64,000 nucleotides of DNA. Source: Agaricus subrufescens. Its lineage: Eukaryota; Basidiomycota; Agaricomycetes; Agaricales; Agaricaceae. The translations under genes were made by a program, and so were the position numbers. This document shows positions 43,493 through 55,914 of the stretch, piece by piece (the first letter of the stretch is position 1; every line of letters begins with the position of its first letter). The notes under the pieces are model-generated. The model was not told the DNA's origin, did not search any database, and was given only the letters and a program-made list of their open reading frames with translations. The DNA lies in assembly GCA_029945375.1 (NCBI GenBank), contig CM057061.1, forward strand, positions 2,542,001 to 2,606,000. Direction: 5' to 3'.

Positions 43493-45197
43493 CTGACTGG
43501 CTATATTCCTTGTTCTATTCCCCTCACCCAAATGCTTCACTCGTTCCTTGTCCGTGAGTGTGATTCTTTTGATCACCTCATGACCCTTGTATTTTGTAAT
43601 CGAATAGTTTACTCTTTCGATGTCTCTCACGAGTGAAATGATTAATGACTTGATGTTTCCTTTCTTATATTTGGTGAATTGTGCTCTGGTATTGAATTTC
43701 CAATGTACCTTGGCGTCCAAAGAGTGGAGATCCCGGTCCACAGCCGCTCACATGAGTGAACTCAGGACCTCCCTGCACAACAATAACTGCGGCCTTCACC
43801 ATAATTGCACTTACAGTATTGTATAGGATATGAATACCCAAGCGCGATTTGAGCGTAGAATCAGTGGATTGGTGCAGCCCAGGCCCCGCAGTGGTGTTCA
43901 ACCCTGACGCCTGTTATGATTTATCATCTTCATCATCTGCCTCTCTCCACACCGACCTTCCCTCGGCTAACCAACTCGGAGCCGAACTAGAAGCGGCCTG
44001 AGGGACTTAAGGCAAAATAAAATATATTTACGGTCCGCAACAGCATGAAACGAAGCTTTTAGTATCTCGATAAGACAACGGAAGATCCCTCCAGTCAGAT
44101 GCAATACGTGTGTTCACAGCGACGGCGGCCTCTGTTACATAGCATTTTATGTGCAGGGAAGTATCTGGTTCCTTTTTTCCAACAGATAAAACAGAATATC
44201 AATGCTAGTTCTATCTGATAAGGACTTGTCGCTCCGCAGCTTTCATTTCAACTAGGACCTCATGTGCCTGGGAGAAGAGGCATTAGATATTGGCTCGTCG
44301 CCGCTGCTCATCCCGTCAACCTCCGGAATTCGTCTAAGGCTTATAATCCATCGACTCATTGTCTTATCATTGTCTTCTTCCCTGGTTCTTGGTCATCATC
44401 TCACTCCCAACGTCGCCATTCTTAAGTTTACCGTCTAGCCTTCACACTCCATTTGATCCGTCCCTTGTGCTTTATCGAAATTTCATTCTTGGCACGTCTA
44501 TTTCATCTTTTTTTGGTAGTTTTTCTTTATATCTGTTCCTGGGCCGCGAGGGCTTCGTCAACCCTAATCGTTGGGGGAACTCGCATCCCCTTATGAAGAA
44601 AAATAAGTAATTAACATGGCCAGAGTAGACGGATACTAGCCACTGACAAGTTATCATCGAGTATCCGTAACAATGTGCTATAGCAACGGAGGCTCCACTC
44701 CCAACTGGGTGGCTCTGCAGGTATCAATTCGTTACTCCCGTAGCGTCACTCGAAACATCAGGCCGTGGCAGTGTTCACGTGGAAAGAGAGCTAAAAATAG
44801 GGCGTAAATCGGACTAGTACAGTGAACGGTTGAGTTGCAGATTACAGGCAATAACGATTGAATGTCGCTTCTTGGTGCCACTACGTCAGTGGAGCGGGAG
44901 TCACAAACAATAATCTAAGAAGTTTCAAGATGAAAGGCCAAACTGTAAAGTAGGTGGTCGCTCCAAGTTTCACGGAGTAAAGTAGCACTGCGCTGTCGAC
45001 CAGCGGCCTCAAAGGCTCCACGTATCGTATTCCTGGAGCACGACTTGTCAGAGGTTTATTGAGTCGTGGGGCCTTGAGTGTTAGAGGTCAAACATCTTGT
45101 GGTATTCGAGAGATATAAAGCTGGTCGAATTTCGTCGCATTTATCCAACAAACACAACATCCATCTCATTGAATCACACACATACTCACTTTTGACA
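43493..45197. other. Intergenic, no gene recognised
   Basis: 1.7 kb with short, low-complexity ORFs only (for example 44359-44610). The promoter of the secreted peptide gene lies at its right end. Confidence 0.45.
45114..45120 (+). promoter_or_regulatory. TATA box of the secreted peptide gene
   Basis: TATAAAG (in AGATATAAAGC), 84 bp before the ATG at 45198, in a normal position for a highly transcribed fungal gene. Confidence 0.6.
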
Positions 45198-45558
45198 ATG
45201 CGAGCCTCTCTCACTCTCTTCACTCTCATCGTTTCTTTCGCTGTCGGTGCCTTTGCCACCCCGGTCGAATCTGGTAAATTAAATCTTCCGTCATGTTTGT
45301 TTTCCTTCTGATAGTCTTCCATTAGAGCACCTCGTTAAGCGAGGAGGTCCAGAGATCTGCACCACCAACTTAGATGGCTCTGGAGAGACAGACGAGCAAG
45401 TAACCAAAGACTGTTGTGCCGCAGTTCCTCAAAAAGCTTATTTCAATGAAGCGGAGAAAGAGTGCCAGCCTTACGGTGGTCATTTGGGGAACAGCGTTGA
45501 CACTGGAGCTATGGTCAAGTGCTGCTCTAGTCGTGGCCGCGGAAGTCGTGCAGTGTAA
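45198..45558 (+). CDS. Small secreted cysteine-rich protein with Kex2 site
   Basis: Two exons (45198-45273 and 45326-45558; intron GTAAAT to TAG, 52 bp) encode 102 aa. Residues 1-20 (MRASLTLFTLIVSFAVGAFA) are a clear signal peptide with an AFA cleavage site. A short propeptide ends in Lys-Arg (EHLVKR|GG, residues 30-31), a Kex2 processing site. The mature 71 aa has six cysteines at positions 6, 24, 25, 41, 60 and 61 (C-x17-CC-x15-C-x18-CC) and ends in a basic SSRGRGSRAV tail. The pattern is not a hydrophobin (eight cysteines). It resembles effector-like small secreted proteins; the function is unknown. It lies between the two aquaporin copies. Confidence 0.75.
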
Positions 45559-46444
45559 CTGGTTACGTATTGGAGTAGTGCCTGTGTCCACGTTACTTGT
45601 GCTGCAATTTTGTAGTACCGTTTTAATTGATGAGACGACGAACTGTCACAGAATGTTGAAGCTCTGGAAATGAAACCGTCGATACTATGTGCCTGACAGC
45701 TTCAGAGCCGCTTTCAGTGAGCCATAACATCCACAGATGAGATAACGACAAATGAAGTGCCCAACGCACCCTCAGTTGGAGCCGATCTTCTAGAGCATCA
45801 TGCTTCAGAGTCCGGCAACTTTGACTGGCCCGAATCCTGATCTCCCAAAAATCCACTTTCTGCAACAGTGCTTCGCCTCACTTCTTGCAAGTACAGTGGT
45901 TTTGATGTTACCAGCGAGTCACACAACATCCATGCTTCGCTCACCTGTGCTCAAGCTCAGTGGACTGTATTCCTCATGCCATGGTACTAAAATATACCAT
46001 GGATATGAACACTTCAATTAATAACGAGAAAAACTATAAACTTATCATGTACTGTTGCCCCTGCCTCGTCAGAACCATTCAATTTCACGTCTTAACATTC
46101 GTTTGGGATATGCTGATTGCGACAGTTCTCGGGGATTATGTCAAATCTGGCAGGTGTCTCATGGTCAAGGAGGTTTACTAGATTTATTGACGTTGCTATC
46201 TGGTATTGGTCAAACAACGATCTCTGTTCAGGAGAAAAAACGTTTTCAAATGGGAGTGCTCTATCACTAAGTCACTACAAAAGGTTGAGTCCATTGGCTG
46301 TCCAACCTATAAATAGGGACCTTTGTGCACTTGGTTGAGGCACTCCCACCTCCTGTCCTTGTGGTCATCCTGAGTGAGGGCTCAGGCGCTCGAGCCTCCA
46401 ATTACTCAAGCTCAACTCCCTTTCTGCTTCTCATTACCGTTGAT
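45559..46444. other. Intergenic; possible peptide relic and aquaporin promoter
   Basis: Near 45890-45990 a stretch reads CKYSGFDVTSESHNIHASLT then CAQAQWTV. It looks protein-like but has no start, and I could not assign it. A strong TATA box, CCTATAAATAGG, lies at 46306-46317, ~130 bp before the aquaporin copy 2 start. Confidence 0.4.
46308..46317 (+). promoter_or_regulatory. TATA box of aquaporin copy 2
   Basis: TATAAATAGG, about 137 bp upstream of the ATG at 46445. Confidence 0.55.
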
Positions 46445-47830
46445 ATGTCTGACATTCGCTGCCACGATGATCCGCCCTCTACCAGTGGTCACAGTCTGCA
46501 AAAACATGGCATTTCAGAGAATCATGATATCGATATGCAACAGACCAGCGGTATGACGACAAATCAAAGGGATGGAAGAAACACTTTCACCCTCTATCAG
46601 TGAGGTTTCCTTGTAGGGAATATATGATCTAGATCGGCTTAAACTGTCTAAACAGGAACACCATCTCTGAATATGCTGGGGAGTTCCATGGGACCATGGT
46701 ACTGTGCATCTTGGGTATTGGTGCCAACTGCCAGATAAGCCTTTCAAATGATCTTTCATTGGCTTCCCCTGCTGGTGTAGGTGTATTACCAGCTCGTCAT
46801 AATTATCGTCGACTTACTGATTCCATACCGGACCAGAATTACACATCACTTAGTTTGGCATGGGGTGCAGGTTTGTTGGCCGATTTCGCTTATAGTTATG
46901 TGAGTTTGATCTCGAACAATAACAGGTATTGCCCTTGGAGCCTGGATTTCTAATGGAGGCCATATCAACCCTGCCGTAACCCTGGCATTTGCGACATGGC
47001 GGAAATTTCCATGGAAGAAGGTACCTTGTTATATTCTGGCTCAGGTCCTAGGCGCTGTTGTGGGTGCCGCTATCATCTACGGGAATTATTTCCATGTTAT
47101 ATCCGTTGTCGAGGGCGGTTCCGGTATTCGAACCATGAAAACTGCTGGTCTTTTCGGAACCTTCCCGGTAATTTTACACCCCTTGCTCTACCTCTCGAGA
47201 AATGAACGCCCGAATATCTAGGTGCCATTCATCAGTGATGCGTCCGCCTTCTTCTCTGAATTTCTCGGCTCTGCAATGCTTGTTCTTGGGGTTCTTACTT
47301 TGACTGACAGTAGAAACGGTGTACCGGGTTATCTTGTCCCGATAGGACTGTTCATCACGCTTTATGGTATCGGGGCCGCTTTGGGCTATGAAACAGGTGC
47401 GTGAACCCGCCCGGGACAGTAACAGTAGTATATACATTTCTGATGGTGTTTGAACTAGGTTTCGCATTGAATCCGGCTAGGGACTTTGGCCCGAGGGCAC
47501 TCACTGCTATGGTTGGATATGGCAGTCAAGTCTTCACTGTGAGACGGTGAGCCAGCTTCATAATTTGTTTCCGGAAGTTCATGATTTCGCATGTTGCTAA
47601 AGTGTTTGCTAGTCACTACTGGCTTTGGAGTCCGATCATTGCCTGCACTCTCGGCGCTCAGGTTGCGACATTTTTGTATGATCTATCAATTTATCAAGGC
47701 AAAGATAGCTTGGTCTACAGAGTGTACGCCTTCTTTCCTCAAAGCTTTCTTATTCGTTGAAGTGTAGAATCTCTCCAGTTTTGGCCCCCGCCGTGCTGAT
47801 AAACGAAACTCTACTCCGGCCCCTCTATGA
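46445..47830 (+). CDS. Aquaglyceroporin-like channel, copy 2
   Basis: Starts [20 protein letters not shown] and ends with a TGA at 47828-47830 ([13 protein letters not shown]). The exon/intron plan is almost the same as copy 1, but the intron between the two NPA-proximal exons (GHINPA|V) is absent here: [20 protein letters not shown] is continuous in this copy. Both NPA motifs are present ([28 protein letters not shown]), and [20 protein letters not shown] and [18 protein letters not shown] are nearly identical to copy 1. The N terminus is longer and diverged. It lies 3 kb downstream in the same orientation: a dispersed tandem duplicate, apparently intact. Confidence 0.9.
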
Positions 47831-48848
47831 CTGCATAAGTCACGGAGTCTTGAGTTATGCGGTTTTTTGAGCATTTGTTTCACCATGCTGTCCCGTTCAA
47901 AATATATCGACCTGTCAAATCTAAATCACATAATTAATTACGGGCCACTGACTTTTATTCACGATACATGTTATATATTCCTCCTGATATGTCACTGAGG
48001 ATCTTCAGATGTATCCGAGTCAGATGTTTTCTTGTATATGCGGCTGCAGCTCTTAAGGGTGAGCCTGCAGAATTTGCTCCGATTTCATGTGAGTGGTTCT
48101 GCCTGTGCGTGACATCATTTTATACACCCGCCAAACCAGTGTCTCCAAGAATCAGTGACACGGAGTATAGGTGTAATAATGGATGTGCTGTACCTGTCAT
48201 GGATGGCAGTGTGACAGTGTGGTGTAATTGGGTAAGCAGGTCAATAGTAGACCTGCCTACTAATGATAGCGCATTTTTTCTTAGCGTTACCACTCGTTGG
48301 AGCTGTGGGTGCAAGAGCAGAGTGTTTCAAGATGCGAGCCGAACGCCGCCATTTGTGCCGGCGTGCCGTGAGTTTAGACTCCGCCACATGGCAACCAATA
48401 TAGGGTCTCCGGCCGGGTTCGGGCTCGGGCTCGGGCTCAGGCTTGCTCGTATCCTGAACCGAGCCTTCATCGGTGCCCCATTTCCGGGCTCGTTCGGCTC
48501 AGACTTATCTCTAACTTGGGTTTGAGGAGGTGACGGTCTATCGTTGAATAAAGTTGGAAAGATGAAACGGTCCATACCGTGATTCCGTGCTCCTTAATTA
48601 GCATGCATCAGTGCTATCGAACGAAAACACCACGAATAAACACATGTGCGCGTTCCCGAAGTCCTTTAGTATTCAGATCGTTCTGACGTTAAAAATGAGT
48701 TGTAAGTGCTCCTACACTATGTGCAAAGCAATGCCAGCGATACAAAGAAAAGATACAAAACGAATGTCCTACAAGCACAACCAACAGTCCTCAAAGACAC
48801 GAAAAGAGAGGAGAGAAAGAGAGAGATCAATAGGCTCAGTCCAGTCGA
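47831..48848. other. Intergenic, no confident gene
   Basis: A 185-aa ORF at 47968-48525 has an unusual composition and a GGGCTC tandem motif near 48420-48440. It shows no domain, so I do not call it a gene. Confidence 0.4.
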
Positions 48849-51671
48849 CTAAAACACACTCGGCCGTTTCGTCTTCGTTACCCATGGCGGATACCCAGCC
48901 GCACTCTGCAAAGCCATCTGTGACGAAGACGCGTGCTGGCTAAACCGCTCATCACGTTGACCCAACAATGCCCTGAATGCTTCATTCCTCCCCAAATTAA
49001 TCCCTTCAACACCCTCTCCAACCTCATCAGCAACGATAGCCCCTGTCCGTTTATCCAACCGGAATCGAATGCCTTGCAACTTCTTTTCCAGTTCTTTCGC
49101 GTTATCATAAGGTAACAACAGATCACCAAAGCCAGATCGCGCAGTTAGGGCAGCAATTGATGCAATAGTACCAGGTTGGGAGGTCAGAAGCAGACGTTTT
49201 CGTTGACGATAGTTGATGATCTGAACGACCAGTCCGACAAATCCGGATACGATGAGGCAAACTGCAAGGACGGCACAAGGGAGAGGACTGTACAAAGATT
49301 TAGATGGAATGAGTCTTCATAACTCTATGAAAGACAAGCCACTCACTCAAACCAGAGCCTAGGTACGACTGACGTTCTGGTGCCGGATATGGTGGAATTG
49401 CTCTTCGTAAAGTAGATTCCTTTCCCGGAAATACTGAGGTGTTGAGTCTGGGGATAACAGCATCAGTGATGTCGACTTTGGGAGACTCATCGGTAGTAGC
49501 TAACATAAACCGTTGTCGTCAAGTCCATCAGTAGATTGGGAGAGTTGAAAACTTGTTGAATTCCGCCATCTTGAAGTTGAGCGCGAGAAAATATAGCGTT
49601 GGGGACCCCAACAGCGACTGCTTGAGCTTTTGCTTGAATGAATGGATTGTCAGAAGCATTGAATAATAAACTGAGTATATACGTAAGTCAGTGAGTAATT
49701 CCGTAGGCAGGAGCTACTGACGCATTGAAAGCCTCCCCGTTATTAGGTGGGCCCGTAACATCGTTGTCCTGGTCATAGTCGCCTGATTTGGCGCAACTAT
49801 CAAGCGTTCCATCCTGAATGTGCGCAGTGGCTTCTACAGTAAATGGGATAATGGTGGGGGAACAGAAGACAGTTTTGATTTCCTGCTTCGGCGGTACTAA
49901 ATCATCACGGATATTGAGGAACCTGGGGCATGGTTTTAATAGCTACACATTCACAGGGAAAAAGGAACACACCAGAACATGACGGGCCGTTTTTCAATAT
50001 TTTTCAGTGGGGTGTCAGGACAGCTCACATCAACTACACCATATTGTTGATTAGCCACCTTGGTAAAATTAGCCGAAGTAAAATCCACGAAACACGGAAC
50101 TCACTGTCGCATTGAATGTCACATTGGTTGTTGGGTTGCAACGGCCGATGGAGACAGAACTGAAAGTGAACTCTGTAGTACCCGGAACTGGAACAGCGAC
50201 GACGTCTTCAGTTGGGTTTGCGCAATGAGGCTGAGTCGAAACAGCCGTGGTATTAATGGCCAGGGTTTCGTTCAGTAGTGGATTTTTGGGAAACTATGAG
50301 TACCAGGTAAGATTGTCGGGATGAAATGAAACGCAACGTTATGCGCTTACCACAAACTCAGCTGTCGTCCAGTTATTAAAAACAAAGGGAGGATCTCCCC
50401 ACCCGTGAATGGCGGCAGCTTGAATATAACCTGCAGCAGCCAAAAATGCGTCTAGATTATCGATACCGTCGGCCAAACCGATTTTCTCTGTGCTTAACAC
50501 ATTCTGGCCTGAAACGCGAAGATAAACGATGAACTGAGAAGATGAAGGATGTATAATTACTCTGTTGGTATGGTATCTGCCTGACCTGACAAATTGCGCT
50601 TGCTTTGATAGCCGAGTCTTAGTCCCGAAAGTATTACTATATATATGCTGTTCTCTCACCGAATGGTTGAAAAGCGTATGAGATGGTAGCTGCAAGTCCT
50701 GATAAGAATATGATTCGGTGCTTGTAGTGGAGGGCGGGAAATAGTGAAAAGAAAGGGCTGATCTGACCATCAGAAAAGTATACATGCAACAATATGTCAT
50801 GTTCTTACCCACTGGACACCTATAGTCGCCTGGCATGAGAGCGAACTAGGCGAATCAGACTAGAATTACACACGTAGTCAAGCAGCAAAGACTCTTCAGC
50901 AGAAGCATTGCCTTGATTAAGTCGAACGTATGGCTGTTAAGACATGAGCACCAACGTATCCGGATAAGAGCGTTGAATCGTACGTAATAGGACCGGACTG
51001 TCCAGTCTTGTTCTCGAAAAAGGACAGCAACAGGAACTATTATTCTGGAAAACGCAATTTAGTCGCAAGTTCACGTGGAACCCTGAGTCCGCGTCTTCTC
51101 CGTAAGAGCAGTGGCACGGTCAAGGTGTATCGAAGGACTCCCGCTAAAGAGAAGAGTAAACTTACAGTACAGGAATAATAGACTGGATTCGAGTGAATTC
51201 AACGATAAGTGATGATAAAGCAACGTGGAAACGTACTGCGAGGAACTGTGCGGACACGGGGCCAAAAATGTTTATTGGTGAATCCGAAACGGGAAATCCT
51301 GTTGCTGGCGTTAGTGAATGGACGGTAAAGCTATAGTCTTAAGAGAGTGCTTGCCATTTTGTTTGCTCGAGATCCCTGCCACAATTATTAGCGTAACTCC
51401 TACAGCAATAAGAAAGAGCGGTGCGAGTAGAATAAGGGAAAGCCGTGCAGCGGGGGGTTCCTGGGGTGCACTGAGATATGTAGAATTAAGATATGAATGG
51501 CAGACTTACGTATGCCTTGGGGCGACGTTTAACGGCCACTTCCTCCGGAGTAGGGATTGTATCGGTGGTATCACGGAAACGCTTTTCAGAGATGGTAGGG
51601 TCTGGGGACAATCCCGTGTATAGAGTGGGTGAGCTTGAGCCCGAGAGCACAAGCCTGCGCGAATCGGACAT
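48849..51671 (-). CDS. Multi-exon DUF3433-like fungal membrane protein
   Basis: Start at 51671 (MSDSRRLVLSGSSSPTLYTG). Exons continue through a TM helix (RLSLILLAPLFLIAVGVTLI), FPVSDSPINIFGPVSAQFLA, PYVRLNQGNASAEESLLLDY, NLDAFLAAAGYIQAAAIHGW, DPPFVFNNWTTAEF, PLLNETLAINTTAVSTQPHC, FCSPTIIPFTVEATAHIQDG, LRRAIPPYPAPERQSY and a C-terminal TM helix (LPCAVLAVCLIVSGFVGLVV). It ends with the cytoplasmic GTIASIAALTARSGFGDLLL and GIRFRLDKRTGAIVADEV, stop at 48849. Many N-glycosylation sites (NxT/S) and cysteines suggest an extracellular middle. An early intron (51299-51354) uses a GC donor. Exact exon limits around 50.5-51.1 kb are uncertain. Function unknown. Confidence 0.75.
51299..51354 (-). other. 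GC-AG intron in the DUF3433-like gene
   Basis: AAATG|GCAAGC to CAACAG|GATTTCC, 56 bp. Reading through meets a stop. Removal joins SSKQNG to FPVSDSP in frame. Confidence 0.65.
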
Positions 51672-52854
51672 GAGAGCTAGAATTCCAGAGAAGGGGCAAG
51701 AAGGCGAGAGGCAACGGTTAGTGGAGGGAAACAAACAATAACAGGCGCCTACAGTCATGCAGTGCTCATCATATCAGTCTTCCATTTGATGACCGCTTGA
51801 TCCGCCGGTCCTTGCCATAAAATTCACGAACAACTAAGGGGTCTTTCGTACTCTGCCCTGCTCTGAAACCTCGAGAAACAACATTTGTACGACAGTGTTC
51901 ATCAGCACCAAGTTTGATCAAGAACAATGAATAATCTGGTTCACCGGAATATGCCGAACTCTTCCCACGAATACACGGAGCCTCAGCGAATTTAGTGGCC
52001 AATCATTAAGCTGTAGTCACTTTGCCTGGCTCTATGAGGGCCCGGAAGGACAGACAAAGAACGTATGATTAATTCAGTAATCTCGTCTGCAGCTAGGGTC
52101 TCTGAGGGGTCAAGTCCCCTTAACAAAATTGCCCCCGGGCCGGAGTACTTCACTGTAACTTCGACAAATTAATTCACTCTCATTACTACTGAACTCTTCT
52201 CAGGTTTTCTCAGATTGTCAACAACTATGGGGGATCTGAGTAAATGGTACTCGAAGGGTCTTGATTTCTACAATTTTTGTGTTCCGGTACTTGGGAGAGG
52301 TAAATGTACGCCCGAACCTACAGGCTCCTCTCCTTGACGTATTTCCAGAAAGCCTTGATGGACAGATGGAGTCTATTTCTGAAAGTCAATCTGCGCCACT
52401 GACATATGGGCAACTAGAAGGACCGTCTAAATCAAGAAAAATCACGGTCTATCATGAATGCCGTCAACAACAAAGAAGAGTCCTGTACGGCGATTCCTCA
52501 GTAACTTGAGCCTTCAGCGCAAGAACGAGGGCACATTGCTTTGTGCTTCGAGCAATGCAGATCATCTTGTGGCTCTGGATGAGTTGTTACGCAAAACCAG
52601 TGCTCTGGATCTTAAGCGCCGATGCCCGCTCTAGGTAAGGACTTCAGTTATAAGTAATGGTGGAACTAAAATCATGATGCATCGCGCAGTCAGTTGATTA
52701 TGATCAATATCATGTTTAGATTGGGCAGCCCAGTACACATTCCCATCCCCATATCTCACTCCACTGCCAAAGCGAGTCACTCGATCATACAGTATATAAG
52801 GGGACCAGTAGACCCTTGATCTCTCCCTCCATCCTTCCCCCCTCTGTCTAGATC
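51672..52854. other. Intergenic with DUF6534 promoter
   Basis: 1.2 kb between divergent genes. Short ORFs only (51769-52002, 52261-52509), none recognised. A TATA box lies near the right end. Confidence 0.5.
52793..52800 (+). promoter_or_regulatory. TATA box of DUF6534 gene A
   Basis: TATATAAG, 62 bp before the ATG at 52855, followed by a CT-rich leader (CTCTCCCTCC), a typical fungal core promoter. Confidence 0.6.
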
Positions 52855-54797
52855 ATGCCGGGTCCAGTAGAGGCTGTGTACGTTATATCCATACCTTTAC
52901 ATGCATGACAATTTGAACAAGCCAAATCACTAGTCATGGTCCAATACTCCTAGGCATACTGTCCAATACCCTTTTATTCGGTATGATGATAATCCAGGTT
53001 TATATGTATTGGACCAGCTATAGGCAGTGAGTAAGGACAATTCTGTTGTATGAACTGCTCAACATTGTAACTCTATATAGCGACAGGCCTCTCTTGAAGT
53101 TCCTCGTACGTCAAAATGCGTTAAATCACATCTTGAGAGAGAGCATTCTGAACCCTAGTCATGTCATTCAGGTGATAGCAGTGTGTTTAGTTGACACCTT
53201 CAATACTGTCGTTGATATCATATATCTATACGAGTGTCTAATTCTGCACTTCGGTACGATCCCCTTTGTCCACAACCATCTTTTGTTATTCACTGAAGGT
53301 AATCTCACAGGGGATACTGACTACTTGAAAACGGCAAATTGGCGTACGTTCCTGCGTTCTGCCTACGAGCTAACCTTTTGACCTCATTTTATAGAGGCTA
53401 CTACCGGTAATACCTGTCCATTTCAGAGTGACCTGGGCTTTACTAAACTATATTCATCGTGTCATTGTAGGCCCAGTGTTGACAGTAAGCCCATTGTGAA
53501 GACGCCTGATGGCTTATCAAAATGTTCACGTTACATTACCAAGGGTGTGAACTCGTTGATGGTTCAGCTGTTTTTCGCCTGGAGAATCCGTGTATTGACG
53601 AAGAATTGGTTTCTTGTGGCTATAGTTGTCACACTCTCGCTCGCGTCCGGAGGTACGTTCTTTCGAATAATTTCCAGCCTTTTCCTTGTTAATTCCCCTT
53701 CAGTTTGTGCTTTTCTTACAACTTGGGAGGTCACTGTTATTCCGCAATTCGAAAAGTTTCAAGAATTCAAGGTAGGTTGATGTATATTCTGAGTCGGAGT
53801 AGTTCAATTATCCAAATGAAGGGCGTCGTAATTGTCTGGTTAGCAGCAGCTGCGGCAGCTGATGTCATGATTACTACAATCTTGGTGTGGTACTTGTGAG
53901 TAGCTCATCCGTTCACATATTCATATCCTGCTAACCTCTCCCCCATTAGGGTAAGCATAAGGAATGTCCCCGAGCGTGCTACGCTAAATGATAGGTAGCG
54001 GAGACAAAAGACTGGATTCAAAAGCTCTGACATGATCATCAACCGCATCATCCGCAGTGCGTGGAGCTCTAAATCAGAACCTGATTTCTCAAATGAAAAC
54101 CGGTTTAGTGACTGTGCAAACGGGTCTTATCACTTCCGTGGTAGCTACTATTGATTTAGTGGCCTACCTTGCCAGCGTAAGTGGAACGACTCAATTTACG
54201 GAGTTGTCAAAGTAACTCGCTTATCTACATGATCCCGCCCCTCGAAGTCATCTGGATTGTAAGTGTTATAATGGTATCGACACGGACTGACTTGTTAACT
54301 CTTGCAATTGACCGAATCTGCAGACATCTACTATTCAATTGGTCTCTATGCCTGCTTTACTCGAATTCACTTCTGGGTAATCTTAATTCCCGAACTCGTT
54401 GGCGACAGGATAAAGCAATGTGGGAGAGTGTATTTGATGAAGGACACGAACAATCCAATAATCATGGCAATCCGGCGAGTGGTGGCCAATCCAATAGTGT
54501 TACCCTCTCTGAACAACGGAACGACAAGGTACAAGTGTTATTGCTGTTCCTATACCGCTTGCTAATGGAGTGGTAACTTAGACACAAAGTATTGTCAACC
54601 CCACGAGCAAAGGAGTGATCGTACATGTGGAGTGCCACGAAATGCGAGACTTGGAGTCACAAGAAAAAGATGATGATAGCGACCAAAAGGCGGTTGTTAT
54701 TCCCATAGAAGCTGAATTTGAAGCTCAAACGCACACGAAGAGAGCAAGTGTTTTGTCATTATCTGATATATATGACCGCAGAGGATCTGCGGCCTGA
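52855..54797 (+). CDS. DUF6534 seven-helix-like membrane protein A
   Basis: Starts MPGPVEAV and is split by about ten short introns. Family landmarks in order: HGPILLGILSNTLLFGMMII QV (helix 1), DRPLLKFL, VIAVCLVDTFNTVVDIIYLY (helix 2), SLMVQLFFAWRIRVLTKNWF, LVAIVVTLSLASGG, CAFLTTWEVTVIPQFEKFQE and VVIVWLAAAAAADVMITTIL (helix). The conserved C-terminal core is RRQKTGFKSSDMIINRIIRS, then TVQTGLITSVVATIDLVAYL, LLYSNSLLGNLNSRTRW and the acidic tail MRDLESQEKDDDSDQKAVVI to 54797. Predicted multi-pass membrane protein; no function is established for the family. It appears intact. Confidence 0.8.
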
Positions 54798-55914
54798 AGA
54801 TGTATTACGACCTTTATATGGGCGCGAAGTCCATTAGTATTTGTAGCATATTAACAAAAAAATAGAGATGCTGATCATCCCTATCTAAATGTAGGATAAA
54901 GAGGGAAATGACGAGAGTTAAACGCTAAACGATCAGTATCCCGAGATAACTGAACCAATGATCGTGCACTCGCTGCGGGTCTCTCTACATGCTATTGCTC
55001 ATGCGAGATTGCTTTCATTCCATCTTATGTAAATGTTTACTTGAAACTGATTTGACTTGACACGACGGTATCAGACAGCCTTATGTGAAACAGGCTTCCT
55101 TGTTTGTATGATCCTGTCGAAGTATCACTCACAACTTGATGGGCTGCAGAGCGTTGGTCACCGGAGCTATAGACCCGATCATGATATGGCCAAGGCACGA
55201 GCACAAGTAGCCTCCGACTGGACGATTTTTGCTCGTTTCCTGAGCTGTGGTCGTTCCTATCCTGATAATATGATCAGTTACATCCTTCCATTGATCCTTC
55301 GTTTGTTGGAGAACAGAAGGGACTGATGCGCTCATGTATTATACTATTCATTTATTTATACACCCGGGCTTACTGGCATCTGAAGCCCCATTTCACGAGC
55401 TACTATCAATGATATATATCGCATCTCACTGCTTCCTACGGCGGATGCTCTAATGAAACGTTTGAGGATCGTGGTGTTCTTTTGTTGTGCAACTATGTCC
55501 AGAATTTGTCCAGATCGATATAAATCGAGTGATTACACTTCCAGTACCCTATGACCTGTCGTGAACATGTATTACCACGGAGTCATTCCGGGGATGTGAA
55601 CTCGGGTGGGATATCGGACGCTCCTATGTGTGAAATTCGAACATGCATTACATAATTAACGTGGACATCGGCACATTGATCACGATCTCACCACCATCAT
55701 GCACACTTGTAGAATCAATCACCTACATCGTGGTTACACTACAATGCAGGCCAATGTTTCCCTCAGGTTACAATCAATCAAGCTCCGGATGCAATCCAGA
55801 ACTCGCGTTCTGTCAGATCTGTGTCATGGAGCACAATTTAAACCCCTGAACCAGAAGAGTTAGTGATCGTTCACTCACTCACTCAACTTTCATTATATCG
55901 TGCCTGCCGTCGCC
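54798..55914. other. Intergenic, no gene recognised
   Basis: 1.1 kb with short ORFs on both strands (for example 55129-55335 on the minus strand). None shows a known family pattern. Confidence 0.45.

Noticed and set aside
48410..48450. GGGCTC repeats as a possible regulatory array
   Set aside because: Only three to four units of a simple hexamer; not distinguishable from slippage.
47968..48525. 185-aa plus-strand ORF
   Set aside because: No domain, odd composition, contains a GGGCTC tandem motif, and no splice or promoter support.
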